This document shows, in pieces, positions 45,892 to 59,100 of a DNA stretch of 64,000 nt; the stretch's first letter is position 1, and each line of letters starts with the position of its first letter. The stretch is from Calliphora vicina (Eukaryota; Arthropoda; Insecta; Diptera; Calliphoridae): assembly GCF_958450345.1 (NCBI RefSeq), contig NC_088781.1, positions 23,899,857 to 23,963,856 of the forward strand, read 5' to 3'. The notes below the pieces were generated by a model that saw only the letters and a program-made list of their open reading frames with translations, was not told where the DNA came from and did not search any database. The translations under genes were made by a program, and so were the position numbers.

Positions 45892-47129
45892 TAAAAAACA
45901 ATTTGGAAAAAAATTTAAATTTTTAAAATGCAATAAAAGTTTTGTTTAATAATCAATATTAAAGAAATCTTACAGTTATATAGAAATGTTGGCTGAAAAT
46001 GAGCAAGTGAAAAACAAATTTTTGAGTTGTTATTGAGAATCCCACAATTCCCAAAAAAAATCCCAAAATTTTACTTTTTTGATTTTTTCCCTCAGTTGAA
46101 CTTCTCAAAATGTCACATTTCAGAAAAATATAAACCCATTATTTATTTTGCTGTTATTTTCTCTATAAGTTAACACTAATGTATGTATGTACTTTTTTTT
46201 CGAAAAAATTCGAGAAATTCAAAATTTGTTTAATTTAAATGCACATAACTCCACTTCCTCTATAGCTGTGGATTTTTATTAAAATCGGACAAAATTATTT
46301 GGCGCTCTTTTTATATAGAATTTGTATCTCCGATTCCAAAAAAAATGTTTAAAAGATCAATATAAACTTTTTTTTCAAGTTACAGTAGGGTCTAGATATA
46401 CATATAAAAAATGTTAATAAAAAATTTTAAAAAAATACGTTTTCATATGTTTCTGAAACTAAATTTTTAAAAAGATCTGTATTTAGTATATTTCAAGTTA
46501 CAGTAGGGTCTAGATATATAAAAATCAATAATAAATAAAGAAATATTTCTAAAAATTCCATTCCGTAAAAATTAAAAAAAAAGTATTTCGGCGAGTGCTG
46601 GCGGCTACAATTTTTTTACAAAGACATTCCCCAGAAGTTTTTTTAAATGATGTATATAGTCATTGGACGGGCTTCGACGGTCTTTTTTTGGCAAGCTATA
46701 TAACATTCTTAGAAAAAAAAATATCAGTATATTTGAGAACCAAGTTTAAAGGACTATAACAGGAAAATGGAGAGGCCCATAAATATAAAATATACACTTA
46801 ATAAAAGCCTATGTCAATGTTTATCTATGTTTTGAAGTATGAATTTCTATATAGTAAAACAATTGAGATATATCTAATTTAGTAAAGCAGTAAAATATTA
46901 AAAAAAATTAACGAAAATTTGATTCAAAATTTGTTGAACTTCTGGCGCTTCTGTCGAGAAAACGAAATGTCCAATTGAAAAACCCATTTATATTGGAGGA
47001 GAGCAGATTCTCAGCTTCCGAAAAATCTTTGTTTCTCCAAATTCTGAAGATACCGATTTTCATAATTTGGAACCACAGTGTATCGGTTTAAAAGTTACAG
47101 TTTTATTTCCTCTTTTTTTTGTCACTGTG
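45892..47129. other. no gene; unclassified repeat-like DNA
   Basis: The phrase TCAAGTTACAGTAGGGTCTA recurs at about 46376 and 46493, so a local duplication is present. No coding similarity was found. Confidence 0.4.
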
Positions 47130-47848
47130 CATCATTTAATCGACTCAGAAAGTGATTCTAAGTTTCTATGGGGGCTGGTAGAAATCATGGAGCGATTCTT
47201 TACGTTATCAACAGATGTTGTCTTTTTATCTAAATAACAATGTGTGTGAAAATTGTATAATATTATCTGAAACATATTTAAAGAAAAAAGCAACTGTTTT
47301 GGAAAGTATCAACTTTAATGGAGGATGTATCACATTTTGGTCCATAACTCTAATTGTAGTTGACCGATTTAACCCATTATCAATACCAACATTTCTCAAG
47401 AAGATTTGAGTTATCAATCTAACAACAGACAGACAGAAGGACCTAACTACACCATTTCCAATTGTATTTCAGAAATTTCTAATTATATTTCAGAATTTTA
47501 TAATTCAATTCCAAAATATTCCAATTACATTTCAGAATTTTCCATTTATATTTCAGAAATTTCTAATTGTATTTCAGAATTTTTCAATTGTATTTAAAAA
47601 ATTTCCATTTGTATTTCAGAATTTTTAATTCTTACTTAATAAAAAGTTTCTAATTGTATTTCAGAATTTTTCAATTGTTTTTCAGAAATTTCTATTTGTA
47701 TTTCAGAAATTTCAATTGTGCTTGCTATTAGAATTTTCTGAAATACAAAGTATATATACATTTTGGTTCTACGACCAATATTTTGATATCTTACAAACGG
47801 AATGACAAACTCAATATACGCCGCATCATTTTGGTGGTGGGTATAAAA
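47130..47848 (+). mobile_element. DINE-C/B element interrupted by a fold-back copy
   Basis: The left part has ATCGACTCAGAAAGTGATTC and CAACAGACAGACAGAAGGAC. The right part, from 47750, has TATATATACATTTTGGTTCT, TACAAACGGAATGACAAACT and the end TTGGTGGTGGGTATAAAAA. The fold-back half-element at 47447-47749 lies between the GTCT-type core and the TA-rich block. Confidence 0.5.
47447..47749. mobile_element. fold-back element of 21-bp repeats, second copy, right arm lost
   Basis: Begins CTACACCATTTCCAATTG exactly as at 13497. It then runs through about a dozen roughly 21-bp units (ATTTCAGAATTTTTCAATTG-type), reaches the same centre GCTATTAGAATTTTCTGAAA, and stops after one reversed unit. Because 21 is a multiple of three, it translates into 7-residue repeats of the form NYISEFS without being a real gene. 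Confidence 0.7.
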
Positions 47849-48110
47849 ATCGGGGTAGTCGCTAATTTTTGCTTATAACTCAGTCATTTCTTGGTCGAAT
47901 TTCTCGATTTTAAATAGCAGCTTAAGTTGGACTATAGCGGATATATTGATGTGCCAATCATGTATGTAAATAATTTGAGGGCTTCGGATCTATCTATAAA
48001 GATCTAGTAAAATATTTTTTATGAGATCGCAAATGAAAAATATAGAAATCACAAAAGCAATGACAAACTTATATATACCCTTACCAATCATGGTGTAGGG
48101 TATAAAAATT
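47849..48110 (+). mobile_element. DINE-A 3' fragment
   Basis: AGTCATTTCTTGGTCG, TTGATGTGCCAATCATGTAT, GGGCTTCGGATCTATCTATA, then GCAATGACAAACTTATATAT and the end ATGGTGTAGGGTATAAAAAT. Confidence 0.6.
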
Positions 48111-48117
48111 GAAAGAA

Positions 48118-48781
48118 AACAAGTAAGAGAGCTATATACTTCAAAATAAAAATTTTTAGGTAAACAAAATTATTTTTTTTTTGCATTTTTTTATTTTTTT
48201 GGAAAAAAAATGTCCCATTGTTTTTTAAATTTTTTTTTTTAATTTTTAATTTTTTTTTTTAATTTAAATTTTTTTTTTGTTTTTTCAATTTTTTTTAATA
48301 TTTAGCGAAAAAACTTTTGGTGAAAAAAAAAAAATCGGGATAAAAAATATTTTTCCGATTATGACCAACTTACTATGGTTTTATATACGTCTTTGCAAAG
48401 GTATTTGAAATATCTATAATTAAATATCCATATTGTCTATATTAATGACTTAGTAATCTAGATATAGGTCAAAAATCGAGGTTGTCCTGGTTTTTTCCTC
48501 ATATCACAGCCATTTGTGGACCGATTTTGCCGATTTTAAATAGCAAACTTCTCGAAAGCATGCCTGACAGAATTATTGAAGATTTGGATCCCGAAGATAT
48601 CTGGGGTCTTCAGAAAATTGATTTCAACAGACAGACAGGCGGACATGGCTTAATCGACTCCGCTATCTATAAGGATCCAGAATATATATACTTTATAGGG
48701 ACGGAAATGAAAAATGTAGAAATTACAAACGGAATGACAAACTTATATATACCCTTCTCACGAAGGTGAAGGGTATAAAAA
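48118..48781 (+). mobile_element. DINE-A element, 5' hairpin deleted
   Basis: AACAAGTAAGAGAGCTATAT is joined directly to ACTTCAAAATAAAAATTTTT, so the 5' hairpin block is missing. The rest is intact: ATATCACAGCCATTTGTGGA, ACAGACAGACAGGCGGACAT, GGATCCAGAATATATATAC and the end CTCACGAAGGTGAAGGGTAT. Confidence 0.8.
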
Positions 48782-49660
48782 CAGAATAATAGAAATTTTA
48801 TTGCAACGTGTTCAAGTACATGTAGGAAAATTTCTATGGAATAATTCTTTTTTTTCCTTTTCTTCAAACGGCCGCTTTTGTGCTACCAACTAGTATGCAA
48901 CAAACCAGCAACAACAATGCCTGTTGGCTTTGGCTGCCTGTTGGCAAATAATATTTGTAGTAGAGAATGTACATACAAACATATATATGAGTTGGTTGCA
49001 TAACTAACGTATTTAAAGAATAAGTAAAAATGTATGTATGAGTGTGGTTAAAGTACCCAAGAACTTTCGAAAAGAAAACTGTGTGAAGTGTGAAAATATA
49101 AATTTTTTACACAAAATTTGTATTTAAATAAAAAGTAAACCGTAGTGTTTAGCAGCAATATCAAATTAAACTTATTTTTTTATAAAAATATTTGTTAAAT
49201 TTGTTATGCAAAATTAAAAACAAATAAAGAATTTTGAAACGCAAATTTCATTTGAAATATTGCATTCAATGTAAAATGTTACCATTTGTGATCACTACTA
49301 GTTTATAACAAAAACTAGTTTTCGTAAGAATATTAAAAATTGCATTTCTTCTTGGATATACTTACATATGTATGTGTGTAGGCTTTCACAGAAAGAGGTC
49401 TGAATTTAACGATCTTTAACGGCTCCTTGCAATATTCATCATGTTAATCATAGAAACCTATTAACATTGTTTATAAGTATGACAACAACATTTACTGTTA
49501 AAGCTGCTAAGCTGAAAATAAATCATTCTAGTTTTTCCGTTAGATAATTCATGAAACTACTAGAAGATGTCACTGTGTATGTAAGCAGTAACAGCAAGTT
49601 GTGAGTGAGTTAGTATATCGAATGGTCTTTAGAGTTAACATCAACTGTACTGTTGTAAAT
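48782..49660. other. no gene; possible LTR fragment at the right
   Basis: Mostly unremarkable AT-rich DNA. At 49580-49655 the phrases GCAGTAACAGCAAG and AGAGTTAACATCAACTGT resemble the LTR at 3079-3360 in the opposite orientation. Confidence 0.35.
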
Positions 49661-49662
49661 TA

Positions 49663-50150
49663 TTGGGTGTATGGCTTAAAAATGAACGATTTACAATAGA
49701 TGGCGTATCTTTTGGACGCTGTTTTTATTTTTAATATGATATATGTCGTTTTGAAGTGTACATATCTGTAATTTATTCTCACTTAGTTATTGAACATTAT
49801 AGTGTAAAAAACAATGTTTTTTTTGCTTCGAAAATGTATAATTTTACACCAACAATGCGGGAAGTTTTGTTTAACTTCTTTAATTTGAAAAAAAAATGCT
49901 GCTGAAGCACAAAGCTTTTGGTTAATGTGTTCCATCGGTTGGTTTGTTGACCAAGAATTTGATGACCAAGAATTGAAGGCATTACCCCATGAAGATTATC
50001 GTAAAGCACAACAAGACCTTGCAAAATCATTGGAAGCTACTCAAGCAGCAATTTCAGAATGTTTTCGAGTAGCAGGATTCATCCAAAAACAGAGACATTG
50101 GATACCACACGAATTGAAGCCTAGAAAACATTTAAATGGATTACATATCT
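49663..50150 (+). pseudogene. mariner transposase remnant (N-terminal)
   Basis: The terminus TTGGGTGTATGGCTTAAAAA follows TA at 49661-49662 and matches that at 25604, so this is the same family. On the plus strand, FFNLKKNAAEAQSFW appears at about 49875, then after a deletion DQEFDDQELKALPHED, YRKAQQDLAKSLEATQAAIS and AGFIQKQRHWIPHELKPR (to about 50130). This is the second helix-turn-helix and linker (WVPHEL-type) of mariner transposases. The catalytic domain is absent. The frame from 49925 stays open to 50278, but the similarity ends at about 50140. Confidence 0.8.
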
Positions 50151-50794
50151 ATAATTTTAAATATGCATGTAAAATTTACATCAGCATTAAAACCCACTGT
50201 TATCCTTCAAACCACAACAATACAAAAAAATGTTTATTCTTGTATATTCTAAGGTCTTTTGAAGATAAAATAATATAAAAAAAACAAGTTTAAAATGCAA
50301 AAAACCAAGATTTACGCTTGAGATCTCCAGTTGCATTAAATTATAAACACTTAGACTTATGTAGAACTATATAAGCAACAAAACACAACAACAATATGTT
50401 TACATTATACAACAAAACATACATTGTTTTGTATCTCCTTGCCAAGTTAGCGGTTAAAATTGTTAGGATTTCAGTTTGGTTGCCTTTTAAACAAGCTAAC
50501 CTAATACTCGATTCTATACTGATTCCACTCTAACTTTTCTTAGAGGATAAGCTATGATTTTATGTCTCTAGGAACCTTCTATTAAGCTTTTTTCAAGGCC
50601 TTTTAATAGGACTACCTATACACAGGAGTTTACTGTAACTATTTTAACATTTTTATCAATATTATGGTCACTGTAATTATTTATATGATTGCGGTAACCA
50701 TAACATCTTAAACAAACAATTTATACGACTCTAGCAATCATACATATGATTGTAGTAAATATGTATATATGTTTGTGACAACCAGTTTTTATGA
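50151..50794. other. no gene seen
   Basis: AT-rich DNA next to the tandem repeat. No coding similarity or terminal repeats found. Confidence 0.4.
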
Positions 50795-52680
50795 TGAAGG
50801 ATTATACTGTCATGACAGTGTGTTTTTTGCACTTGTTTTTGTAAAAAACAAATGTCCAAAAAAGTGCACGAAAAAGCTTTTTTTTGGTAAAAAATATTAG
50901 CAAAATTTATTAGGCGGAATCTTGGCTATATTATTGCCATATATAGTTAAGCGGTATCACCAAGTCTGCATTAGCTGTTGGCCAAAAACGGATGACATCT
51001 TTTTTTGAAGGCCCACTGATTTTTAAAAGTTTTGGAGGTTCATAAAAACAAATTGGTCACCAAAATCGTTATGCTGAGTGTAGGGTTTTACTACCCTCTG
51101 GCAGTAGAGTCGAACCTATACTGTAATGACCGTGTGTTTTTCTAAAAAAAAAAATTATAAAAAAATCGACGAAAAAGCTTTTTTTTGGGGAAAAAATTTT
51201 AACAAAATTTGTTAGGCGGAATCTTGGCTATATTATTACCATATTTAGTTAAGCGGTATCATCAAGTCTGCATTAGCTGTTGGCCAAAAACTGATGACAT
51301 TTTTTTTAAAGGCCCACTGATTTTGATAATTTTTGGATGCCCATAAATAAAATGTATCACCAAAATCGCCAAACTTACAACCCTTTAGTAGTAGAGTCGA
51401 ACCTATAATGCCATGACCGTGTGATTTTTACACTTGTTTTTCTAAAAAAAAAATTTTTTTAAAAAATGTAAAAAAGTGAAAAAATTTTAGCAACATTTAT
51501 TAGGCGGTCTATTAGCAATATTATTGCCATATATAGTTAAGCGGTATCACCAAGTCTGAATTAGCTGTTGGCCAAAAACTGATGACACCTTTTTTGAGGG
51601 CCCACTGATTTATTGAAAATTTTGGAGGCCCATAAAATAAAATTGATCACCAAAATCGCCAAACTGAGTATAGGGATTTACTATCATTTGGTAGTAGAGT
51701 CGAACCTACACTGTCATGACCGTGTGTTTTTTACATTTGATTTTCTAAAAAAATTGAAAAAAAAATGTCTAAAAAAGTGCACGAAAATGCCATTTTTTTG
51801 GAAAAAAAATTTTAACAAAATTTGTTAGGCGGACTCTTGCAATATATAGAGTTAAGCGGTATCACCAAATCTGAATTAGCTGTTGGCCAAAAACTGATGA
51901 CACCTTTTTTGAGGGCCCACTGATTTTGAAAATTTTTGGAGGTCCATAAAAAAATACTAGTCAACAAAATCGCCAATATGAGTATAGAGTTTAACTACAC
52001 TTTGGTAGTAGAGTCGAGCCTATACTGTCATGACCGTGTGTTTTTTACATTTGATTTTCTAAAAAAAAAAAATTTTAAAGTCCACGAAAGAGCTATTTTT
52101 TTGGAGAAAAATTGTTAACAAAATTTGCTAGGCGGGTTCTTAACTATATTATTGCCATATATAGTTAAGCGGTATCAGCAAGTCTGAATTAGCTGTTGGC
52201 CAAGAACTGATGACATCTTTTTTTGAGGCCCCACTGCTTTTTTGAAAATTTTGGAGACCCATAAAAAAATACTGGTCCTCAAAATCGTCAAACTGAGTAT
52301 AGGATTTTACTACCCTTTAGCAGTAGAGTCAAACCTATAGTGTCGTGACCGTGTGGTTTTTGCACTTATTTTTCTAAAAAAAATTGAAAAAAAAATTTTC
52401 TAATTTTCATTTTTTTGGGAAAAAAAATGTTAACAAAATTTGTTAGGCGGACTCTTAGCTACATATATTATTGCAATATATAGAGTGGTATCACCAAATC
52501 TGAATTAGCTGTTGGCCAAAAACTGATGACACCTTTTTTGAGCGCCCACTGATTTTGAAAATTTTTGGAGTCCCGTAAAAAAATACTGGTCAACAAAATC
52601 GCCAAACTGAGTATAGGGCTTTACTACCCTTTGGTAGTAGAGTCGAACCTATACTGTCATGACTATGTGTTCTTTGCACT
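50795..52680 (+). repeat. tandem repeat of about 305 bp, six copies
   Basis: Marker phrase CTGTCATGACCGTGTG (or close) at about 50808, 51118, 51407, 51708, 52020, 52334 and 52649, giving spacings of about 290-315 bp. Each unit contains AAAGTGCACGAAAA, GTTAGGCGGA(A/C)TCTTGG, AGTTAAGCGGTATCACCAA, TTAGCTGTTGGCCAAAAACT and TACTACCCTTTGGTAGTA (a perfect stem-loop). Unit identity is moderate, with length changes in poly-A/T runs. Similar short frames in several units (for example NKIAKLSIG, VVESNLYCHD) come from the repeat. No transposon ends are seen. Confidence 0.8.
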
Positions 52681-54919
52681 CTTGCTCTGTGTTTTCAATA
52701 AATTTTTATTTTTAAGAAAATTTTATGTTGGATTTGAAAGCTCATATAAAAGTGCCCGTTTAAGGTATCATAATAATTTAGAAAATTTAGAAAGACTATG
52801 TTGCTATTAATGCAGACCAGAAAAAATTATTTTGAAAAAATAAAGTTTAGTCTAATTTTTATGTAATTTAAAAAATGCTATTGAACAATTTACTATTTCT
52901 ACAAAATCTGCTCTACTGTCGTCATATTTGAGCTGACGAGTAACGCTTAAATGCTAGATTAATTCTAATAACTGTTTTTTATTATAATTTGTAAAGAAAT
53001 TTTATAAACTGAGAATTTTGTTAAAAAAAATCATTAATTTCGAGCATTGTCTGGATTTTAAAATGTAAGTATTATTAGTAATTGAATTTTTTGTTGACTT
53101 TGACACCTTGTATCGCCCTATATTCAAACCAGGTGGTCACAAATTTAATTTTATAAAAGCTTATGCCCGCTAATAAAGGCCTTTTTAAAGGCTATTTCAT
53201 ATTTTCCAGCTGTGAACACTTGAAACCATTTCATCTTGCATGTGTGAGCAAATTCATTTTGTGTGTTTTTTTTAATTTATTTAAAATTTTACACTTATTC
53301 TAATGATGATTTTAACATGCTGCTAGAGAGAAATAGTGATGATTATGATGGTGCATGAATGAATGAATGAATTTACTTGCATACAAGTTTAATGTTTGAA
53401 TATTAGATTTTATGGGCTCTTTGCGAAAATGTTCATAAATTTACTTTATTCAATATGAAATGAGCATTTAATGAAGAATGAAATTATGCATATAAATTAT
53501 AAATTTAATGTGTGTGATGAACATTTCCTACAAAGACAGGGTAAGCGAAAAAGGAAATTAATGAAAGCTAATCTATCAATATGTAAAAGAGTAACATGAC
53601 TAAGTGAATGACTGATACAATATCGTCCAGCTCAAACGCAAAAAGGGAGAGAAATTTGGACTATAGGGATGCCTATGTACATCCACTAAGATGGGACTTT
53701 TCTAGGTATAAGTTTTATTAATTTTGGACTTTTATTTAATGTCATTTTGATGAGGCGATCTACAATGATCAATGATCAAAAAGGTTTAGGGATTCACATA
53801 TTTTCAGAAGATTATTAGCTAAAATTTATCATTAGAAATTAATCCTCTAATTTAAACTCCAATTTATAACCGCCGTAGCAAATTTTTTGATTACCCTGCT
53901 TATAATTACTGCTAACTACATGCCAGCATATTCGTATGTAAATATATATGGATATCCTTAAATTTCACACATTTATTAATGATTTACCAGCCAACATTTG
54001 GCAAAATTCCCTGTGGCATCTGTAAACTGCAGCAGCAAAGATGAAATGATTTGCTCATTCATTCATTCATTTATTCATGCACTCATTCATTCATACAGTT
54101 TGTATTGCTAATATTGTTTGTTCCATAGTCAATATTTGCTCTATTGCCAAGAAAGAAAAACTTAAAACTAAAAAAATACTTTATTTTATTATTAAAATAT
54201 GTCATATATTTCATTTTAATTAAGTCATAAGTGTACGTATGTGTCTTATTAAAAATAAAAACCTAAGAAATAAAATTCTAGCAAAAAAATAATAATAATT
54301 TACTAAAATATGAAGAGCATTAAATGCAACACAAGTTATTTGCCAAGAATATTTATTTATTTATTTCTTTCTATGTACACATTTTAGTTTTGTGGCATTT
54401 TAGAGAGAAAGTGTTTTAAATCAAATTCATAATTTTAATACAATTTTCTAAATGAATATGTATGCCTGGGTTTTGTGAAGATTTGTGTAGACATTTTGGC
54501 ACAGTTTCTGCAATTTACGAGTACTTATGCTGTTTGTGTGTGTCTGGTAATGAAATACTGCTTTTTTGGGAAGATTAAATTTTCTTCAATTTTCATAAAT
54601 ATAACATTTTTAAGAGGTAAAGATGTGAAAATAAAAATATTAATGGTATTTGTAGAACAATTTTTTCATGGGAAAGGATTTCTTTTTATAAAATAGTCAT
54701 TTGGTATCTTTTGGATATTTAAAATGTTAAGGGGAAGGCACCTAAATAGAATAGGCGACAAGAATGTCAGAGCAAACAGTCCGAAATTCTCGCAGTAAAA
54801 GATACATAGTTAAATAAGGGAATCTTAATTGTATTTTAAATTAATAGCTCACTAATGATGAAATTTGTTCATTGCCATCACTCCTACTAACTAATAATAT
54901 ACTGCTTAGAACGAGAGAA
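52681..54919. other. no gene; simple repeats
   Basis: AT-rich DNA with GAAT/CATT microsatellites at about 53355-53375 and 54055-54095. The frame at 54475-54696 has no recognisable domain. Confidence 0.4.
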
Positions 54920-57600
54920 TAGTTATCTTTTCTATAGAAAAGTTAAAAGATAACTTGACTTATAACTTTACTTTTCTATAAAAGTTATCGATAACTTTAC
55001 TTTTCTATAGAAAAGTTATCGATAACTTTACTTTTCTATAGAAAAGTTATCGATAACTTTACTTTTCTATAGAAAAGTTATCGATAACTTTACTTTCCTA
55101 TAGAAAAATTATCGATAACTTTACTTTTCTATAGAAAAGTTATCGATAACTTTACTTTTCTATAGAAAAGTTATCGATAACTTTACTTTTCTATAGAAAA
55201 GTTATCGATAACTTTACTTTTCTATAGAAAAGTTATCGATAACTTTACTTTTCTATAGAAAAGTTATCGATAACTTTACTTTTCTATAGAAAAGTTATCC
55301 ATAACTTTACTTTTCTATAGAAAAGTTATCCATAACTTTACTTTTCTATAGAAAAGTTATCGATAACTTTACTTTTCTATAGAAAAGTTATCGATAACTT
55401 TACTTTTCTATAGAAAAGTTATCGATAACTTTACTTTTCTATAGAAAAGTTATCCATAACTTTACTTTTCTATAGAAAAGTTATCCATAACTTTACTTTT
55501 CTATAGAAAAGTTATCCATAACTTTACTTTTCTATAGAAAAGTTATCGATAACTTTACTTTTCTATAGAAAAGTTATCGATAACTTTACTTTTCTATAGA
55601 AAAGTTATCGATAACTTTACTTTTCTACAGAAAAGTTATCGATAACTTTACTTTTCTATAGAAAAGTTATCGATAACTTTACTTTTCTATAGAAAAGTTA
55701 TCGATAACTTTACTTTTCTATAGAAAAGTTATCGATAACTTTACTTTTCTATAGAAAAGTTATCGATAACTTTACTTTTCTATAGAAAAGTTATCGATAA
55801 CTTTACTTTTCTATAGAAAAGTTATCGATAACTTTACTTTTCTATAGAAAAGTTATCGATAACTTTACTTTTCTATAGAAAAGTTATCGATAACTTTACT
55901 TTTCTATAGAAAAGTTATCGATAACTTTACTTTTCTATAGAAAAGTTATCGATAACTTAACTTTTCTATAGAAAAGTTATCGATAACTTTACTTTTCTAT
56001 AGAAAAGTTATCGATAACTTTACTTTTCTATAGAAAAGTTATCGATAACTTTACTTTTCTATAGAAAAGTTATCGATAACTTTACTTTTCTATAGAAAAG
56101 TTATCGATAACTTTACTTTTCTATAGAAAAGTTATCGATAACTTTACTTTTCTATAGAAAAGTTATCGATAACTTTACTTTTCTATAGAAAAGTTATCGA
56201 TAACTTTACTTTTCTATAGAAAAGTTAGCGATAACTTTACTTTTCTATAGAAAAGTTAGCGATAACTTTACTTTTCTATAGAAAAGTTATCGATAACTTT
56301 ACTTTTCTATAGAAAAGTTATCGATAACTTTACTTTTCTATAGAAAAGTTATCGATAACTTTACTTTTCTATAGAAAAGTTATCGATAACTTTACTTTTC
56401 TATAGAAAAGTTATCGATAACTTTACTTTTCTATAGAAAAGTTATCGATAACTTTACTTTTCTATAGAAAAGTTATCGATAACTTTACTTTTCTATAGAA
56501 AAGTTATCGATAACTTTACTTTTCTATAGAAAAGTTATCGATAACTTTACTTTTCTATAGAAAAGTTATCGATAACTTTACTTTTCTATAGAAAAGTTAT
56601 CGATAACTTTACTTTTCTATAGAAAAGTTATCGATAACTTTACTTTTCTATAGAAAAGTTATCGATAACTTTACTTTTCTATAGAAAAGTTATCGATAAC
56701 TTTACTTTTCTATAGAAAAGTTATCGATAACTTTACTTTTCTATAGAAAAGTTATCGATAACTTTACTTTTCTATAGAAAAGTTATCGATAACTTTACTT
56801 TTCTATAGAAAAGTTATCGATAACTTTACTTTTCTATAGAAAAGTTATCGATAACTTTACTTTTCTATAGAAAAGTTATCGATAACTTTACTTTTCTATA
56901 GAAAAGTTATCGATAACTTTACTTTTCTATAGAAAAGTTATCGATAACTTTACTTTTCTATAGAAAAGTTATCGATAACTTTACTTTTCTATAGAAAAGT
57001 TATCGATAACTTTACTTTTCTATAGAAAAGTTATCGATAACTTTACTTTTCTATAGAAAAGTTATCGATAACTTTACTTTTCTATAGAAAAGTTATCGAT
57101 AACTTTACTTTTCTATAGAAAAGTTATCGATAACTTTACTTTTCTATAGAAAAGTTATCGATAACTTTACTTTTCTATAGAAAAGTTATCGATAACTTTA
57201 CTTTTCTATAGAAAAGTTATCGATAACTTTACTTTTCTATAGAAAAGTTATCGATAACTTTACTTTTCTATAGAAAAGTTATCGATAACTCTACTTTTCT
57301 ATAGAAGTAAAGTTATCGATAACTCTACTTTTCTATAGAAAAGTTATCGATAACTCTACTTTTCTATAGAAGTAAAGTTATCGATAACTCTACTTTTCTA
57401 TAGAAGTAAAGTTATCGATAACTCTACTTTTCTATAGAAGTAAAGTTATCGATAACTCTACTTTTCTATAGAAGTAAAGTTATCGATAACTCTACTTTTC
57501 TATAGAAGTAAAGTTGTCGATATCTTTACTTTACTATAGAAAAGATATCGATATATTTACTTTACTATAGAAAAGATATCGATAACTTGAATATTATATA
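54920..57600. repeat. 31-bp satellite with TATCGATA in each unit
   Basis: About 80 head-to-tail units of 31 bp. Each is composed of two palindromes: AAAGTTATCGATAACTTT and ACTTTTCTATAGAAAAGT, which share flanks. Most units are identical. Variants are clustered: TATCCATA in two adjacent units near 55300-55330 and three near 55454-55516, TAGCGATA in two adjacent units near 56227-56258. From about 57290 to 57520 the unit lengthens to about 35 bp with GAAGTAAAG on one side and CTCTACTTTTC on the other, making it more symmetric. Left (54920-54985) and right (57530-57700) edges decay. TATCGATA is the DRE octamer recognised by DREF in Drosophila. Confidence 0.95.
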
Positions 57601-59100
57601 AAAAAGTAATCGATAACTTTATTTTTTTTAAAGAAATATTATTGATAACTTTAATATTCTACAAAAGAGTTATCGATAACATGAATAATCCATAAAAAAT
57701 GTAACTAGAATTTTTCACGATAAATGATTTTTTTTTATACATAATTTTCTAAAGAAAGTTGATCAACAACAAAATTTTCTATTGAATCGGTTTCACTATA
57801 TGTCGCAGACTAATTTTTAAGCTATGGTTTCCCATAAATCCTCCATCATTTAATTACATACCCCCTTTATATGTATTTGCTTATAAGACCAAAATAAATT
57901 ATATTTATTATTTGATTAAGTAAAATAATTACAGCATTGTATATAAATGTAAATGTTGAAACAACATCCATCAACTAGTTACAAGTCATTGGAAAAACTA
58001 CTTGAAAAATATTAACAAATACAAGAACAACTATAGCAATTAAATAACGAAAATACACAAATATTATTTACTTAATTTGTGTATTATTTAAAGTAATAAG
58101 TTGAATGAATGAATGAATAAACGAATGAATGTTATTGATGTTGTAATTATTATAATTATTATTATTATGCCAAAAAATACAAGCAAACTTGGAAAATACA
58201 AATATATATCTGCATTTTCGATACAACACATTTAAACAAATATGAAAATACTCGTAATACAGATGCATGCATGTGCATGCAAATGTTGTGTAAATGTATT
58301 TGTTTTAACATACAATTATCATTTTAAAAGGATATTTCTGTGTGTGTGAGAGTGTTAGGCATAGAGATAGAGATATGAATTATAAACAATTATACAAATG
58401 CATTTTTGTCTATTCTATTTAATATTTGAACAAGAAAAGTGTTGTAGTGTGTGTGTGAAAATGTTTTATTTACGAATGCATTTTGTTAATGATGTTTTTA
58501 TACACTCTCACACAAACGTACAAGCACATGCACAGCCACATGCACTCATATGAAGCCTAAATGTATGCAAATATATTTTTTCAATACATATTAAGACAGA
58601 GAGGGGATAGATAAAATTAATTATACATTTACAATTTCAATATGACTATTTAATAAACATGGAAAATAATACATATTAATATATTTAAATGGGCAGATGC
58701 TTACAGATAACCCAATTAACATTTTATTGTACAATTTTAACTAAATTTTAAACAGCAAATATTAAATAAATAGTATTTGTACTTTGTATTCAGAATGTTG
58801 TGGACTTTATATTTTAAAAGAATTTTTGGAAATTCTAAGTCTCTTTTGGTGCTGAAATGTAGCATTTTTTAATTATAAAGATTTATATTTAACTTTATTT
58901 TAAAATACTGTTGAAGTTGAAACGTTATATCTTGAGTGTGTATGTTGCACAAACTCTTTTCTTTCTTTGCAATGCCACCATGTACCATCATCAATAACTA
59001 TTATTAGTCTTGTAATTTTAGTTGCTACTCACTCAGTTTACATTGCATTTACCATGCGTGGGCATTTTGATAAATGAGCAGAAAATATAAAAAGAAAGTA
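57601..59100. other. no gene; simple repeats
   Basis: AT-rich spacer between two blocks of the same satellite, with a GAAT microsatellite (58100-58130), an ATT tract (58145-58165) and GT-rich patches. No coding match. Confidence 0.4.

Noticed and set aside
50795..52680. Pol III genes, since GGTTCGACTC on the minus strand of most units equals a B-box
   Set aside because: No A-box at suitable distance and no cloverleaf; two units have lost the motif.
51613..52810. Family of similar small proteins (NKIAKLSIG type)
   Set aside because: They arise from the 305-bp tandem repeat; start, stop and frame are not kept in all units.
54920..57600. CRISPR array
   Set aside because: Units are fully repeated with no variable spacers, and the context is a eukaryotic genome.
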